Source: an uncultured Bacteroidales bacterium (GTDB lineage Bacteria; Bacteroidota; Bacteroidia; Bacteroidales; Paludibacteraceae). Taken from it: 37,705 nt of DNA. Shown piece by piece: positions 16,622 through 24,539 of this stretch. The notes under the pieces are model-generated. The model saw nothing but the letters and a program-made list of their open reading frames with translations. It did no database searches and was not told the DNA's origin. The position numbers and the translations under genes are program-made. The number at the start of each line of letters is the position of its first letter. Positions within the stretch are counted from its first letter, which is position 1. The stretch lies in the NCBI GenBank assembly GCA_902782665.1, contig CACZOA010000095.1:1-37705 (forward strand). The letters run 5' to 3'.

Positions 16622-18568
16622 CTATTTCCTTACAGGTCGGACGCTCGTACTATGGTGTCGCCAACACTCAAAATAGCTACCTTCAAACCTGCCATTATAT
16701 GTTTCATACGGATTTGATGGCAAAACCACATCTTCATAAGCATAATCCCCTAATTTTAAGTTTCCACTATGTCCATCAAAAAACAAATAGTATGATGCAC
16801 TATAGCTGTTTGGATTTGGCATTGACGTCATATATACACCAAGATATCCATCACTACTTGCCGGGCTATCATTATTCCAGCTGGGTTTAATATTATGTAT
16901 ATGTCCAGCTGCTGGAAGCCATATTTTCTTGTCGCTATAGCTGCCCTTACCATAAACCCACCATCCGTTTTCAGTAGGTCGCTCTCCACTTGGTTTTGGA
17001 AGAGGTTCTCCATTCCAACTTTCTTTTCTCCAACTTACCCAGTCTGTGAATTGTTTTCCTCTATCTCTTGAAGCAACAATAAGATCTAATAGTTCACGCA
17101 TCTGAATCAAATTAGGAGTAATCCATTCCTCTCCCCAATGATATGTGGCAGCATCACCGTATTTTCTTCCCTGATATTCCTTATACAAACCTTGGAATCC
17201 AGTAGTGCTGTTTCGATCATAAGGGAAGAAGTCAGCGATGTCATTTGTTCCCTTGTTTGCGAAATAAGTCACACTCTGGTTATTCCAGCCAATTTGATAA
17301 TCTTCTTCCACAGTTCCCCAAGGGAAATAGCTACCATAGCTGTCCTTTCCTGGCTGATCCGACGTTGCTCCGATATTCATTGTCGCCCACTTAACACTTA
17401 CTCCCAACTGGATGGCTGTGTGAGTAGGCTGATCTGGCAATTGAATGTCCACAATAGCACTGCTGCTTGCTCCTGGATATTCAAAATAGTAGTGATACTC
17501 ATCTCCTGTCTCCCACTTGCCAGTCACATTATCATAAGCATAGATATAGATTTTTAAGCTTGTCTCGTTTGTAATTTTTGCCAAATCTGGCATGGTGACA
17601 TACATATCAATATTTCCATCCTTATCAATCTGTACAGGGAACGACTCTTTTGTCTCTTGCTTCCAACCTTCTATTACCAGCATAGATCCTGCAGGAATCT
17701 CTCCTGGTGCTTTTCCAGTGATATGGAGAATACTCTTTGCTCTGTCTGGCAATGGCATCTTGAGTACCTCATTTTTACCAACCGATATATTTCTATTACA
17801 TTTCATGATATAGCGATATTCATCACCACCTTCTGACGTACCTGTTTCTTCATTATAAGCATAAAAATAAAACTCAATTTTTTGGTTATTACTGATTGAA
17901 AAACCAGCAGGCACAGCAACATAAATATCTAGTTTGTCTCCTTGATCAGCAAACACATATTTCGGATCTGATCCTAAATTGACCAAATATTTTTTTTCAC
18001 TATTTGTTTTGTCCAATCCCTTTATCTTCAACAATGAAGTTCCGATAAACATTCCTGGCGACGTCGTCTGGATATGAAGCAGACTCATATCCTGGTCTCC
18101 TAATTTAGCCGGCAAAAGAGAGACTGTTGGCTTACTGTTTCTTTTTAACACAATTCTCGTGGCCTCACCAACCAAATATTCACTACACTTGTTATTTTTT
18201 TCTTGAGTCTGAACCGACAAATCTTCATTCAATGGATTTCCATAAGAGACTGTTCCCGTCCATGAAGCAGAGTCTGGAATCTCACCGTAATGGAAAAACT
18301 CACCATCATTGCCAACCATTTTTCTAAAGATAAAATCATACTCGCCATTTGCGTTTTTTAGTTTAATTCTATCTCCTTTATCCCAACGGACAACTATTTT
18401 TTCTCCGTTTTCTTCATAATGAGCACGAGTGGAAGGTGTATCATCAGTCGACACCAAGATAGTGTAACATGGCACATTATCACTTGGCATAAAGGCACTC
18501 TCTTCTTCGCACGACGCAAAGAATAGCATTGCTAAAAGTATATTTAGTATGTATAATAAACACTTCAT
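16622..18568 (-). CDS. Fimbrial tip-like lipoprotein with C-terminal lectin-like (FISUMP-type) domain
   Basis: The 648-aa protein starts with a lipoprotein signal (MKCLLYI...FFAS-C20) and a Thr-Arg-Ala site at 47-49, as in protease-matured fimbrillins. Residues ~40-400 are beta-rich with two similar halves, each containing a segment like IYVAVPAG or MYVTMPDL followed by FYFYAY or IYIYAY and a GDEYRY or GDEYHY strand, so they are probably tandem fimbrillin-like domains. From ~405 the sequence LGVSVKWATMNIGAT to the end SVRPVRK is the FISUMP/C-type-lectin-like module widespread in Bacteroidetes. As the last gene of the operon it is a good candidate for the adhesive tip. I chose ATG 18568; the upstream in-frame start at 18616 lies before the usual signal peptide. 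Confidence 0.78.
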   Translation of the reverse strand: MKCLLYILNILLAMLFFASCEEESAFMPSDNVPCYTILVSTDDTPSTRAHYEENGEKIVVRWDKGDRIKLKNANGEYDFIFRKMVGNDGEFFHYGEIPDSASWTGTVSYGNPLNEDLSVQTQEKNNKCSEYLVGEATRIVLKRNSKPTVSLLPAKLGDQDMSLLHIQTTSPGMFIGTSLLKIKGLDKTNSEKKYLVNLGSDPKYVFADQGDKLDIYVAVPAGFSISNNQKIEFYFYAYNEETGTSEGGDEYRYIMKCNRNISVGKNEVLKMPLPDRAKSILHITGKAPGEIPAGSMLVIEGWKQETKESFPVQIDKDGNIDMYVTMPDLAKITNETSLKIYIYAYDNVTGKWETGDEYHYYFEYPGASSSAIVDIQLPDQPTHTAIQLGVSVKWATMNIGATSDQPGKDSYGSYFPWGTVEEDYQIGWNNQSVTYFANKGTNDIADFFPYDRNSTTGFQGLYKEYQGRKYGDAATYHWGEEWITPNLIQMRELLDLIVASRDRGKQFTDWVSWRKESWNGEPLPKPSGERPTENGWWVYGKGSYSDKKIWLPAAGHIHNIKPSWNNDSPASSDGYLGVYMTSMPNPNSYSASYYLFFDGHSGNLKLGDYAYEDVVLPSNPYETYNGRFEGSYFECWRHHSTSVRPVRK

Positions 18569-18630
18569 TATTCTATGTTTTATGAATACATGCATTAGCA
18601 ATTTAGCATTTTGCATTCAGCATTTACACT

Positions 18631-20475
18631 CTATTTATCTACCGACTCCCAAGAAATCGTCTTCTGATCTCTCACACAATTCACAAGCAACTCCTGCTTC
18701 ATTTCATAGTTTGGCATCACAGAGAAATCCATGGAATAACTACTGTTTCGTGTGATTTTTTCATATTGAGTCACAGCCTCATCTTTACCTTCTCCAAATA
18801 ATTTATTTTTCTTTATAATATATTTGGCAAAGAACACCCATGGGTAATATGGCTTTTTTTCTTTTATACTACTATATGGGAACGATCGTTCTTGCAACAC
18901 ATCTCCTGAAATCATTAAAGTATAATAAGTTGTCCCCATAAGCCAACTACTCGTTTTTCTTATAAGCAAATAACTACGATTATATCCATCAAAATTTTGG
19001 GTAACTATCGAAAAAAAATGACCACTTCCTTTATTCAATTTTGCGAATCCACTGCTAGGAATATAATAATTTGTCCCTTCACATTTATCATTAGAAAGAT
19101 CCACATTGCAATTTTCAAAACTGCCTGTATTGTCTGCACTTTTATGAAATTTCCAAAAAACTCTGTTTCCATATGGATTAGATAGAGTATACGTTCCAAA
19201 TGGCATTACACTATAATAATTACCTTGCAAATCTTCTCCATATTTCAAGGATTCTCCATAAATTATTTCATTATTTGCATTAGCACCAAGACATCTATTA
19301 TAAGAATTTTCATAAATACTTAATATTCCTCCTCCTATATCCAGATTATCACTCCACATCACATATACATTCCCATCCTCAAGACTTTTCGCTCTACTTC
19401 CCAAATTCTTGCCACGATCCACTTTAAGATTATACGTATAATCTCCACTAGCGGTTCCTTTTTTATTTTCGAATACATACATAGAGACAGTCAAATCCTT
19501 ACCATTCTCTATTTTGTTGATTTCATGATCATTTGTCATTGATCCTCCTAATGCCTTTAAAATATCGAAATCTACATTACCAGGCTCAGAAGGAGTGTAA
19601 TCATTCCCTTTTGCCACACTATCATGAAAATAGTTTGTTGTTGTTGCAAGCACTTTCTTTATAACAAATTCGTCTACATAGACCTTGTTTGACGAATCTA
19701 TATTATTATTAACCTTATATGTTCCTGTAAAGTTTCTGAAAGTCACTTGTAAACGGGCACAGACACGTCTCATGTGGACTGAAAATTTTGTAGCTCCCTT
19801 CTTTACCTCAGCATCTGCGGTTCCATTAACGGGCATTCCTGTGCACGTATTTGTAACTTCATCGTCGTCAACTTTATAATTTCCAGATTCTGGCACAAAC
19901 CTAATATTATAAATGTCTTTTTTATCAACTTTAAGTTGTGCTTTCATCAAGTTATTTATCTCAGCATATTCGCTAATCAACTTTCTTGTTGCTTCTACCG
20001 TATATCCGTTTATCGTATTCCATCTATCCATATCCACATTTCCAAACGCATAGACCTTGGCCTTTTTACCGTTGGTTGTGTAAATTTGCACATCCGGGAA
20101 TATCACTTCATATTGTTTTACTCCCGTCGACGTCGGACGATCTCCATACCATTTATTACAATGGATCGCATATACAGAATCCTTATCATTGGTCACCACA
20201 ACAACTACATTCTGGAATCGACCACCATTCTCTGTCTGATCATGCTCTATATTAGCCTTGTCATTACCAGCTCGCGTGCCCTCAAGATCAACAGATAGAT
20301 CTGGAGCTGCAGTAGAAACAGTGATTGTAGTGGTGATAAATCTACCTCCACGCACATCAGTTGTATCATCCCCTTTTTCCAATTGCTCCGTATCCTCCTC
20401 ATCGGTGCAAGCAAAAGAGATGATTCCCAATAGCATTGCTATCAATAATGTATATATATATTTCAATTCTTTCAT
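18631..20475 (-). CDS. Large fimbrial accessory subunit, lipoprotein (Mfa/Fim-like)
   Basis: Signal peptide with lipobox ISFA-C23 followed by acidic DEEDTE residues; a Thr-Arg-Ala site at 67-69 precedes the mature start. The N-terminal domain (FQNVVVVVTNDKDSVYA, KVYAFGNVD, MRRVCARLQVTF) is typical of fimbrillin-like subunits, and about 230 further beta-rich residues with many Tyr and Trp follow. At 614 aa it is longer than shaft subunits, so it is likely an accessory or tip-complex protein. Its ATG overlaps the preceding stop as ATGA, indicating translational coupling with the third fimbrillin gene. The precise position in the fimbria is inference. Confidence 0.72.
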   Translation of the reverse strand: MKELKYIYTLLIAMLLGIISFACTDEEDTEQLEKGDDTTDVRGGRFITTTITVSTAAPDLSVDLEGTRAGNDKANIEHDQTENGGRFQNVVVVVTNDKDSVYAIHCNKWYGDRPTSTGVKQYEVIFPDVQIYTTNGKKAKVYAFGNVDMDRWNTINGYTVEATRKLISEYAEINNLMKAQLKVDKKDIYNIRFVPESGNYKVDDDEVTNTCTGMPVNGTADAEVKKGATKFSVHMRRVCARLQVTFRNFTGTYKVNNNIDSSNKVYVDEFVIKKVLATTTNYFHDSVAKGNDYTPSEPGNVDFDILKALGGSMTNDHEINKIENGKDLTVSMYVFENKKGTASGDYTYNLKVDRGKNLGSRAKSLEDGNVYVMWSDNLDIGGGILSIYENSYNRCLGANANNEIIYGESLKYGEDLQGNYYSVMPFGTYTLSNPYGNRVFWKFHKSADNTGSFENCNVDLSNDKCEGTNYYIPSSGFAKLNKGSGHFFSIVTQNFDGYNRSYLLIRKTSSWLMGTTYYTLMISGDVLQERSFPYSSIKEKKPYYPWVFFAKYIIKKNKLFGEGKDEAVTQYEKITRNSSYSMDFSVMPNYEMKQELLVNCVRDQKTISWESVDK

Positions 20476-21779
20476 TTCAACTCTCCCTCATATTCATGCG
20501 TATCCCATTTGGCAACATCTATATTGACATTGACCTGATACTCATACATTCCGACAGTATATATATATTTTGTTCCTGCCTTCCACTTGTCAATTTTACC
20601 CCCTGCTGTAAGATCAACCGTCGCCTTCAGTCTTTTTCCAACTCCCGGATCTTCACTTCCAAAATAAAACTCGACCTCTCCGTAGACATCACGCTTCAAT
20701 GTGACATTACTTAAATTTTTTGTCGTCACAATCCAAGATGTATATCCATTATCCTGTCTTGTTTGTATTACTAAATTTACCCTTTCTGACTCTTTCCTCA
20801 AGTCTTGAGGAATAAAAAGATATCCTTGATACCTATTTTCTCCCTCATTTAAATTCACATAACCAGAACCCGTACTAAGATAAATTTCATTTGAATTATT
20901 TATACCACCTATTTGATTGAATGCCAACTCTTTATTATCGCTACTGCTTTTTATCACATATTTATCACCACTATAAACTACCGTGCCGTCATTAGTATTT
21001 TGGGTCATTGTTATAGACACGTTATTTGTCGGCCTTGTAATTTCTGTCCATCCGATAACATTGCCTTCATCAATAGTACAATTTCCTTCTGAAGTATATC
21101 CTACGACTGAGAAATCTGTGATTTTTACAGGCTTGTCTTCTCTTGATTGGAATTTGAAACTCACACTCGCCAACAAGTGCTTCATATCCAATTCAACAGT
21201 CTCAGTATTATTATTTCTCGTTATTAGTTGCGACACCATAAGATCCGTGTTCTTACGTGGATCCGACGCTGATTTATAATTACTCAAAGTCAATGTTGTT
21301 TGACCATTCACTTTATTGTCTGTCTTGGGGAACACAAAACCATCCTCACAAGTTTCTCCCTCGACTGTATTAAATCCACTTGGCAGACATGGATAAAAAC
21401 CTCTGAATTTATACGTATAGTCTTCCTGCCACTTCTGTTTTTTATCATAAAACCATATCGACTCACCTCTATTGGTGATGACAAGTGCATCTACAGGTGT
21501 GTTTGCAGCATCTACGAACACTCTGTCCCAAACAGTACCGTCAGCAGATTTCATCGCTAATACAGAAACCTCTTCATCTCTATAAAAACCATCTTTCTCG
21601 CCCCATCTCGTCACAGGTTTCTGAAATCCATCTTGCAACGCACAGAATCTAATCTCTTCCTCCGTCGCTGAATTGTCGGCATAAGCCTCATCATCATCCT
21701 TGCACGACGCAAACAATGCTGACAACAACGCTGCCAACAGACATTTGATTGATATGTTGTATAGTCGTACTCTCATCAT
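20472..21779 (-). CDS. Fimbrillin-family lipoprotein (third subunit)
   Basis: Signal peptide with lipobox LFAS-C26-KDDD, then Thr-Arg at 57-58 followed by Trp instead of the usual Ala. The 435-aa body fits fimbrillins: FRGFYPCLPSGF, MKHLLASVSFKF (the common hALAKVxF-type strand) and a C-terminal WKAGTKYIYTVG followed by VNVNIDVAKWD. The signal-peptide DNA is strikingly similar to that of the next upstream gene although the mature proteins differ. It is separated from that gene by 48 bp holding a decayed palindrome and overlaps the next gene by 4 bp. Confidence 0.78.
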   Translation of the reverse strand: MMRVRLYNISIKCLLAALLSALFASCKDDDEAYADNSATEEEIRFCALQDGFQKPVTRWGEKDGFYRDEEVSVLAMKSADGTVWDRVFVDAANTPVDALVITNRGESIWFYDKKQKWQEDYTYKFRGFYPCLPSGFNTVEGETCEDGFVFPKTDNKVNGQTTLTLSNYKSASDPRKNTDLMVSQLITRNNNTETVELDMKHLLASVSFKFQSREDKPVKITDFSVVGYTSEGNCTIDEGNVIGWTEITRPTNNVSITMTQNTNDGTVVYSGDKYVIKSSSDNKELAFNQIGGINNSNEIYLSTGSGYVNLNEGENRYQGYLFIPQDLRKESERVNLVIQTRQDNGYTSWIVTTKNLSNVTLKRDVYGEVEFYFGSEDPGVGKRLKATVDLTAGGKIDKWKAGTKYIYTVGMYEYQVNVNIDVAKWDTHEYEGELK

Positions 21780-21791
21780 TAAAACTATTTA

Positions 21792-21818
21792 AAAGACGCA
21801 ATATTATTGCATTCTACT
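21792..21818 (-). repeat. Decayed GACGC palindrome between fimbrillin genes
   Basis: AGACGCAAT, ATT and an imperfect right arm ATTGCATTCT resemble the terminator stem at 8091-8111. No U tract follows the stem on the minus strand, so strong termination is unlikely. Confidence 0.5.
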
Positions 21819-21827
21819 AATTATCAT

Positions 21828-23120
21828 TTAATCCAGAATCTCAATGTTTACGTTTCTCTTATCTTCATCCCAACCATAAACCTTCACTGAGAATTCTATA
21901 TATTGATTATTGTCCATTCCAAACTCTGTCTCACTTTTGTCTCCGTCACCATCAAGATCATTATCATCATCATCAAGATCATCGGCGACACCATCACCAT
22001 CAGCATCTCCAAGGAAATTGTCTGTCGGCAATGTTATAACAAAACGATAAGATTTTCCTGCTTCCCAACCATTTGAAATCTGATCTTCAAGATTAACTAT
22101 CAATGTCTTGCAACCATAGATTCCATCAGTCGCATCATGAGTTCCCTCTGTATCCGTCTTTGAATATCCACAGTTACCAATCAAATCTCCATTTTCATCC
22201 TCCACCTTATAATATACGCGAACGGCAATTTTGCCCTTCTGCGGAATAAGCATTAGTGATTCATTCATAGTAGCAGCAGTAGTGCCCGCCACAATATCTG
22301 CACCATCATAATAAGTATAAAGAACTCCTTGATTTGCGGAGGCTGATGCATTCTTCTTTACCAAAGGATTAGTTTCAGTACATTCTGTAATAGCAGTGAA
22401 ATCCCAAAAAAACTTTTCCTCTGTATTCTGTGAATTTGTAGATATCTCGCTAAAGCTCAAAACCGGATCTTGATTAGAACCTTTATATCCAGCTGCGATA
22501 ATCTCAACCCTGTTGACTGTATATTTGTAGTCTCCATCAGCTCCAACAAAGGAAAAATTGACCTTAGAAAGAGCATGGATAAAATTCAATGGCTGAACAC
22601 CATTATCTGGCTTAGAATTTGCCTCAGCGTAAGCTACAACCAAATCCTTCTGCTCAGAAGCTTTCTCCTTGATAGGAAAACGGATCAACTTACATTGATT
22701 ATCAGTCCAGACAACTCCAGACTCTATATTAAAAGCACGGAACCCAATGCCTCCTGCTGAGAAGCTTGGCCAGTAATATGTATCGTCTCTTGTATCAAAG
22801 GCATCAGTAATTTTATTTGTGTTATCAATGGCAAGGCCATTCTCGAACAATGCCTGATCACTAAAATACAACGCACCATTATACCAAGCCGACACCTGGA
22901 ACCCGTCCTCTCTTCCTGCTACTTTTCCTTTTAACACATCACTTGTCACATCCGCCGCTCTTGTCACCCCTGCCGTATATGTGGAAAAAGAGATGACATT
23001 GCTGTTTGGTTTTCGTCTATCGACCACAGCTTCATCCTCGTCATTGCACGACACAAACAATGCGGACAAGAGTATTGCCAGCACACATTTGATTATTATG
23101 TTATATTGTCGTACGTTCAT
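21828..23120 (-). CDS. Fimbrillin paralogue with EF-hand-like loops
   Basis: The 430-aa lipoprotein (lipobox LFVS-C25-NDEDE) carries Thr-Arg-Ala at 53-55 and aligns along its length with the major fimbrillin upstream, sharing ENGLAIDNT, GVQPLNF-HALSKVNF and KIAVRVYYKVED. Residues ~372-400 contain DADGDGVADDLD (thrombospondin-3/dockerin-like) and DLDGDGDKSETE, whose D1-D3-D5-G6...E12 spacing matches a canonical EF-hand loop. The C-terminal FSVKVYGW strand is where type V pilins exchange strands. It probably forms a minor shaft or base-proximal subunit arising by duplication of the major gene. A strong hairpin lies between the two genes. Confidence 0.8.
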   Translation of the reverse strand: MNVRQYNIIIKCVLAILLSALFVSCNDEDEAVVDRRKPNSNVISFSTYTAGVTRAADVTSDVLKGKVAGREDGFQVSAWYNGALYFSDQALFENGLAIDNTNKITDAFDTRDDTYYWPSFSAGGIGFRAFNIESGVVWTDNQCKLIRFPIKEKASEQKDLVVAYAEANSKPDNGVQPLNFIHALSKVNFSFVGADGDYKYTVNRVEIIAAGYKGSNQDPVLSFSEISTNSQNTEEKFFWDFTAITECTETNPLVKKNASASANQGVLYTYYDGADIVAGTTAATMNESLMLIPQKGKIAVRVYYKVEDENGDLIGNCGYSKTDTEGTHDATDGIYGCKTLIVNLEDQISNGWEAGKSYRFVITLPTDNFLGDADGDGVADDLDDDDNDLDGDGDKSETEFGMDNNQYIEFSVKVYGWDEDKRNVNIEILD

Positions 23121-23153
23121 TTTTTAGCTTTCCTCTATAAAATAAAAGTTATC

Positions 23154-23181
23154 CAGCAGAGGCACTTTCGCACCTCCGCTG
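23154..23181 (-). promoter_or_regulatory. Strong intercistronic hairpin after major fimbrillin
   Basis: On the minus strand CAGCGGAGGTGC, loop GAAA and GTGCCTCTGCTG form a 12-bp stem (three G-U wobbles) capped by a GNRA tetraloop, 12 bp after the major fimbrillin stop. No continuous U tract follows (GATAACTTTTATTTT), so partial termination or 3'-end protection fits better than full termination. Confidence 0.75.
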
Positions 23182-23192
23182 AATAAATTAAA

Positions 23193-24500
23193 TTACTTAA
23201 CTGTGATGTTAGAAGCAGCAACATCAACCCAGTCAGAAACAGTAACAGAGAATCTGATTGGAGTCAACTGATCAAACTCAGATGCATCTGTATCATTATC
23301 ACCATCCAAATCTACAGGATTAGAAGGATCTGTGCTATCCAATCCATCAGGCACCTTATCACCACTTATATCACCAATAAAGTTATCAGCAGGCAATGTC
23401 ATAGAGAAACGATAAGCCTTTCCTGCCTCCCATGCAGGGATAAGTGCAGGAGTTGCTGAATTATCATTGTCTGTGCCAAGATCGATAACAACAGTCTTGC
23501 ATCCATAGATTGCAGTACTCTCATCGTAGTCAGGCTGACCATCATGACGTCCAAATTTATCAGTCTTAGAGAAACCACAGTTACCAATCAACTTGCCATT
23601 ACCATCCTCAACCTTGTAGTATACACGAACTGCGATCTTTCCATCCTGAGGAAGAAGCATGAAATTCTCATTCATTGCTCCTGCTGTTGTTCCTGCAGGA
23701 ACATCATAATAAGTGTAAAGTGTTCCCTGTGCAGCACCTGCAGTAGCATTTTTCTCTACCAAAGCAGCAGTACCACTAATTGGAGTGAATGACCAAGCTG
23801 CCTTGTTTGCCTGTGCGTTAGTAGTTGGCTGAGCTCCATCTGTTCCTCCGTTTTCTGTAGTCTCAGCAAACGACATAACAGCATCAGTTTGACCAGCAGC
23901 AATAACCTCCACCTTGTTGATTGTGTAAGTGTAGTTGCTATTAGCTCCAGCAAAAGTGAAGTTCACTTTAGAAAGAGCATGAGTAAAGTTCAATGGCTGA
24001 ACTCCTTCTGCTGGTTTGCTTGATGCAGAAGCGTAAGCTATTACCAAATCCTCCTGAGCAGCGGCAGTAGACTGAACTGTATACTTTAGCTTTAGACATT
24101 TAGCATCTGTCCACGCAGCAGCTGCAGTAAGATTATTGAATGCACGGAAACTGATAGTATCTGTTGTAGATAGACGTGGCCACCAATATGTGTCACCCTC
24201 TGTATCGAATGCATCATCTATTACTGACGTATTGTCGATAGCCAAACCATTCTCAAATTTAGCATTATCAGAAAAATAAAGCTTGCCATCATACCATGCA
24301 GATACCTTAAAACCAGATGTCTGAACTGAAGCGCTTGTCACATCTAGAGCACGAGTACCACCTGCTGTGTAAGAAGAGAAACTCAATGCTCCTTTGTCTG
24401 TTCTGTTCGAACCGTTTGTCTTCTCAGCAACGAACTCCTCGTCCTGAGAGCACGATGCAAGTGCTAAGCTTGCTAGTGCGAAAAAGAAAATTTTCTTCAT
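23193..24500 (-). CDS. Major fimbrillin (type V pilin, Mfa1/FimA-like)
   Basis: The 435-aa pre-pilin has a short lipoprotein signal (MKKIFFFALASLALAS-C17) and a Thr-Arg-Ala maturation site at 49-51 in AGGTRALDV. Fimbrillin features include FKVSAWYDG, GDTYWWP, SFRAFNN, LNFTHALSKVNFTF and the C-terminal WEAGKAYRFSMTLP. Near the end (377-409) two acidic loops, one reading DLDGDNDTDASE, fit EF-hand spacing. The composition is simpler and richer in Ala, Thr and Asn than its neighbours, and it is first of the subunit genes and followed by a stabilising hairpin, all consistent with the most abundant shaft subunit. Polymerisation is expected by donor-strand exchange at the outer membrane after protease trimming. 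Confidence 0.85.
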   Translation of the reverse strand: MKKIFFFALASLALASCSQDEEFVAEKTNGSNRTDKGALSFSSYTAGGTRALDVTSASVQTSGFKVSAWYDGKLYFSDNAKFENGLAIDNTSVIDDAFDTEGDTYWWPRLSTTDTISFRAFNNLTAAAAWTDAKCLKLKYTVQSTAAAQEDLVIAYASASSKPAEGVQPLNFTHALSKVNFTFAGANSNYTYTINKVEVIAAGQTDAVMSFAETTENGGTDGAQPTTNAQANKAAWSFTPISGTAALVEKNATAGAAQGTLYTYYDVPAGTTAGAMNENFMLLPQDGKIAVRVYYKVEDGNGKLIGNCGFSKTDKFGRHDGQPDYDESTAIYGCKTVVIDLGTDNDNSATPALIPAWEAGKAYRFSMTLPADNFIGDISGDKVPDGLDSTDPSNPVDLDGDNDTDASEFDQLTPIRFSVTVSDWVDVAASNITVK

Positions 24501-24539
24501 GTTAGTAAATTTTTAATAATTATTTTTCCTTTTGTTTTT

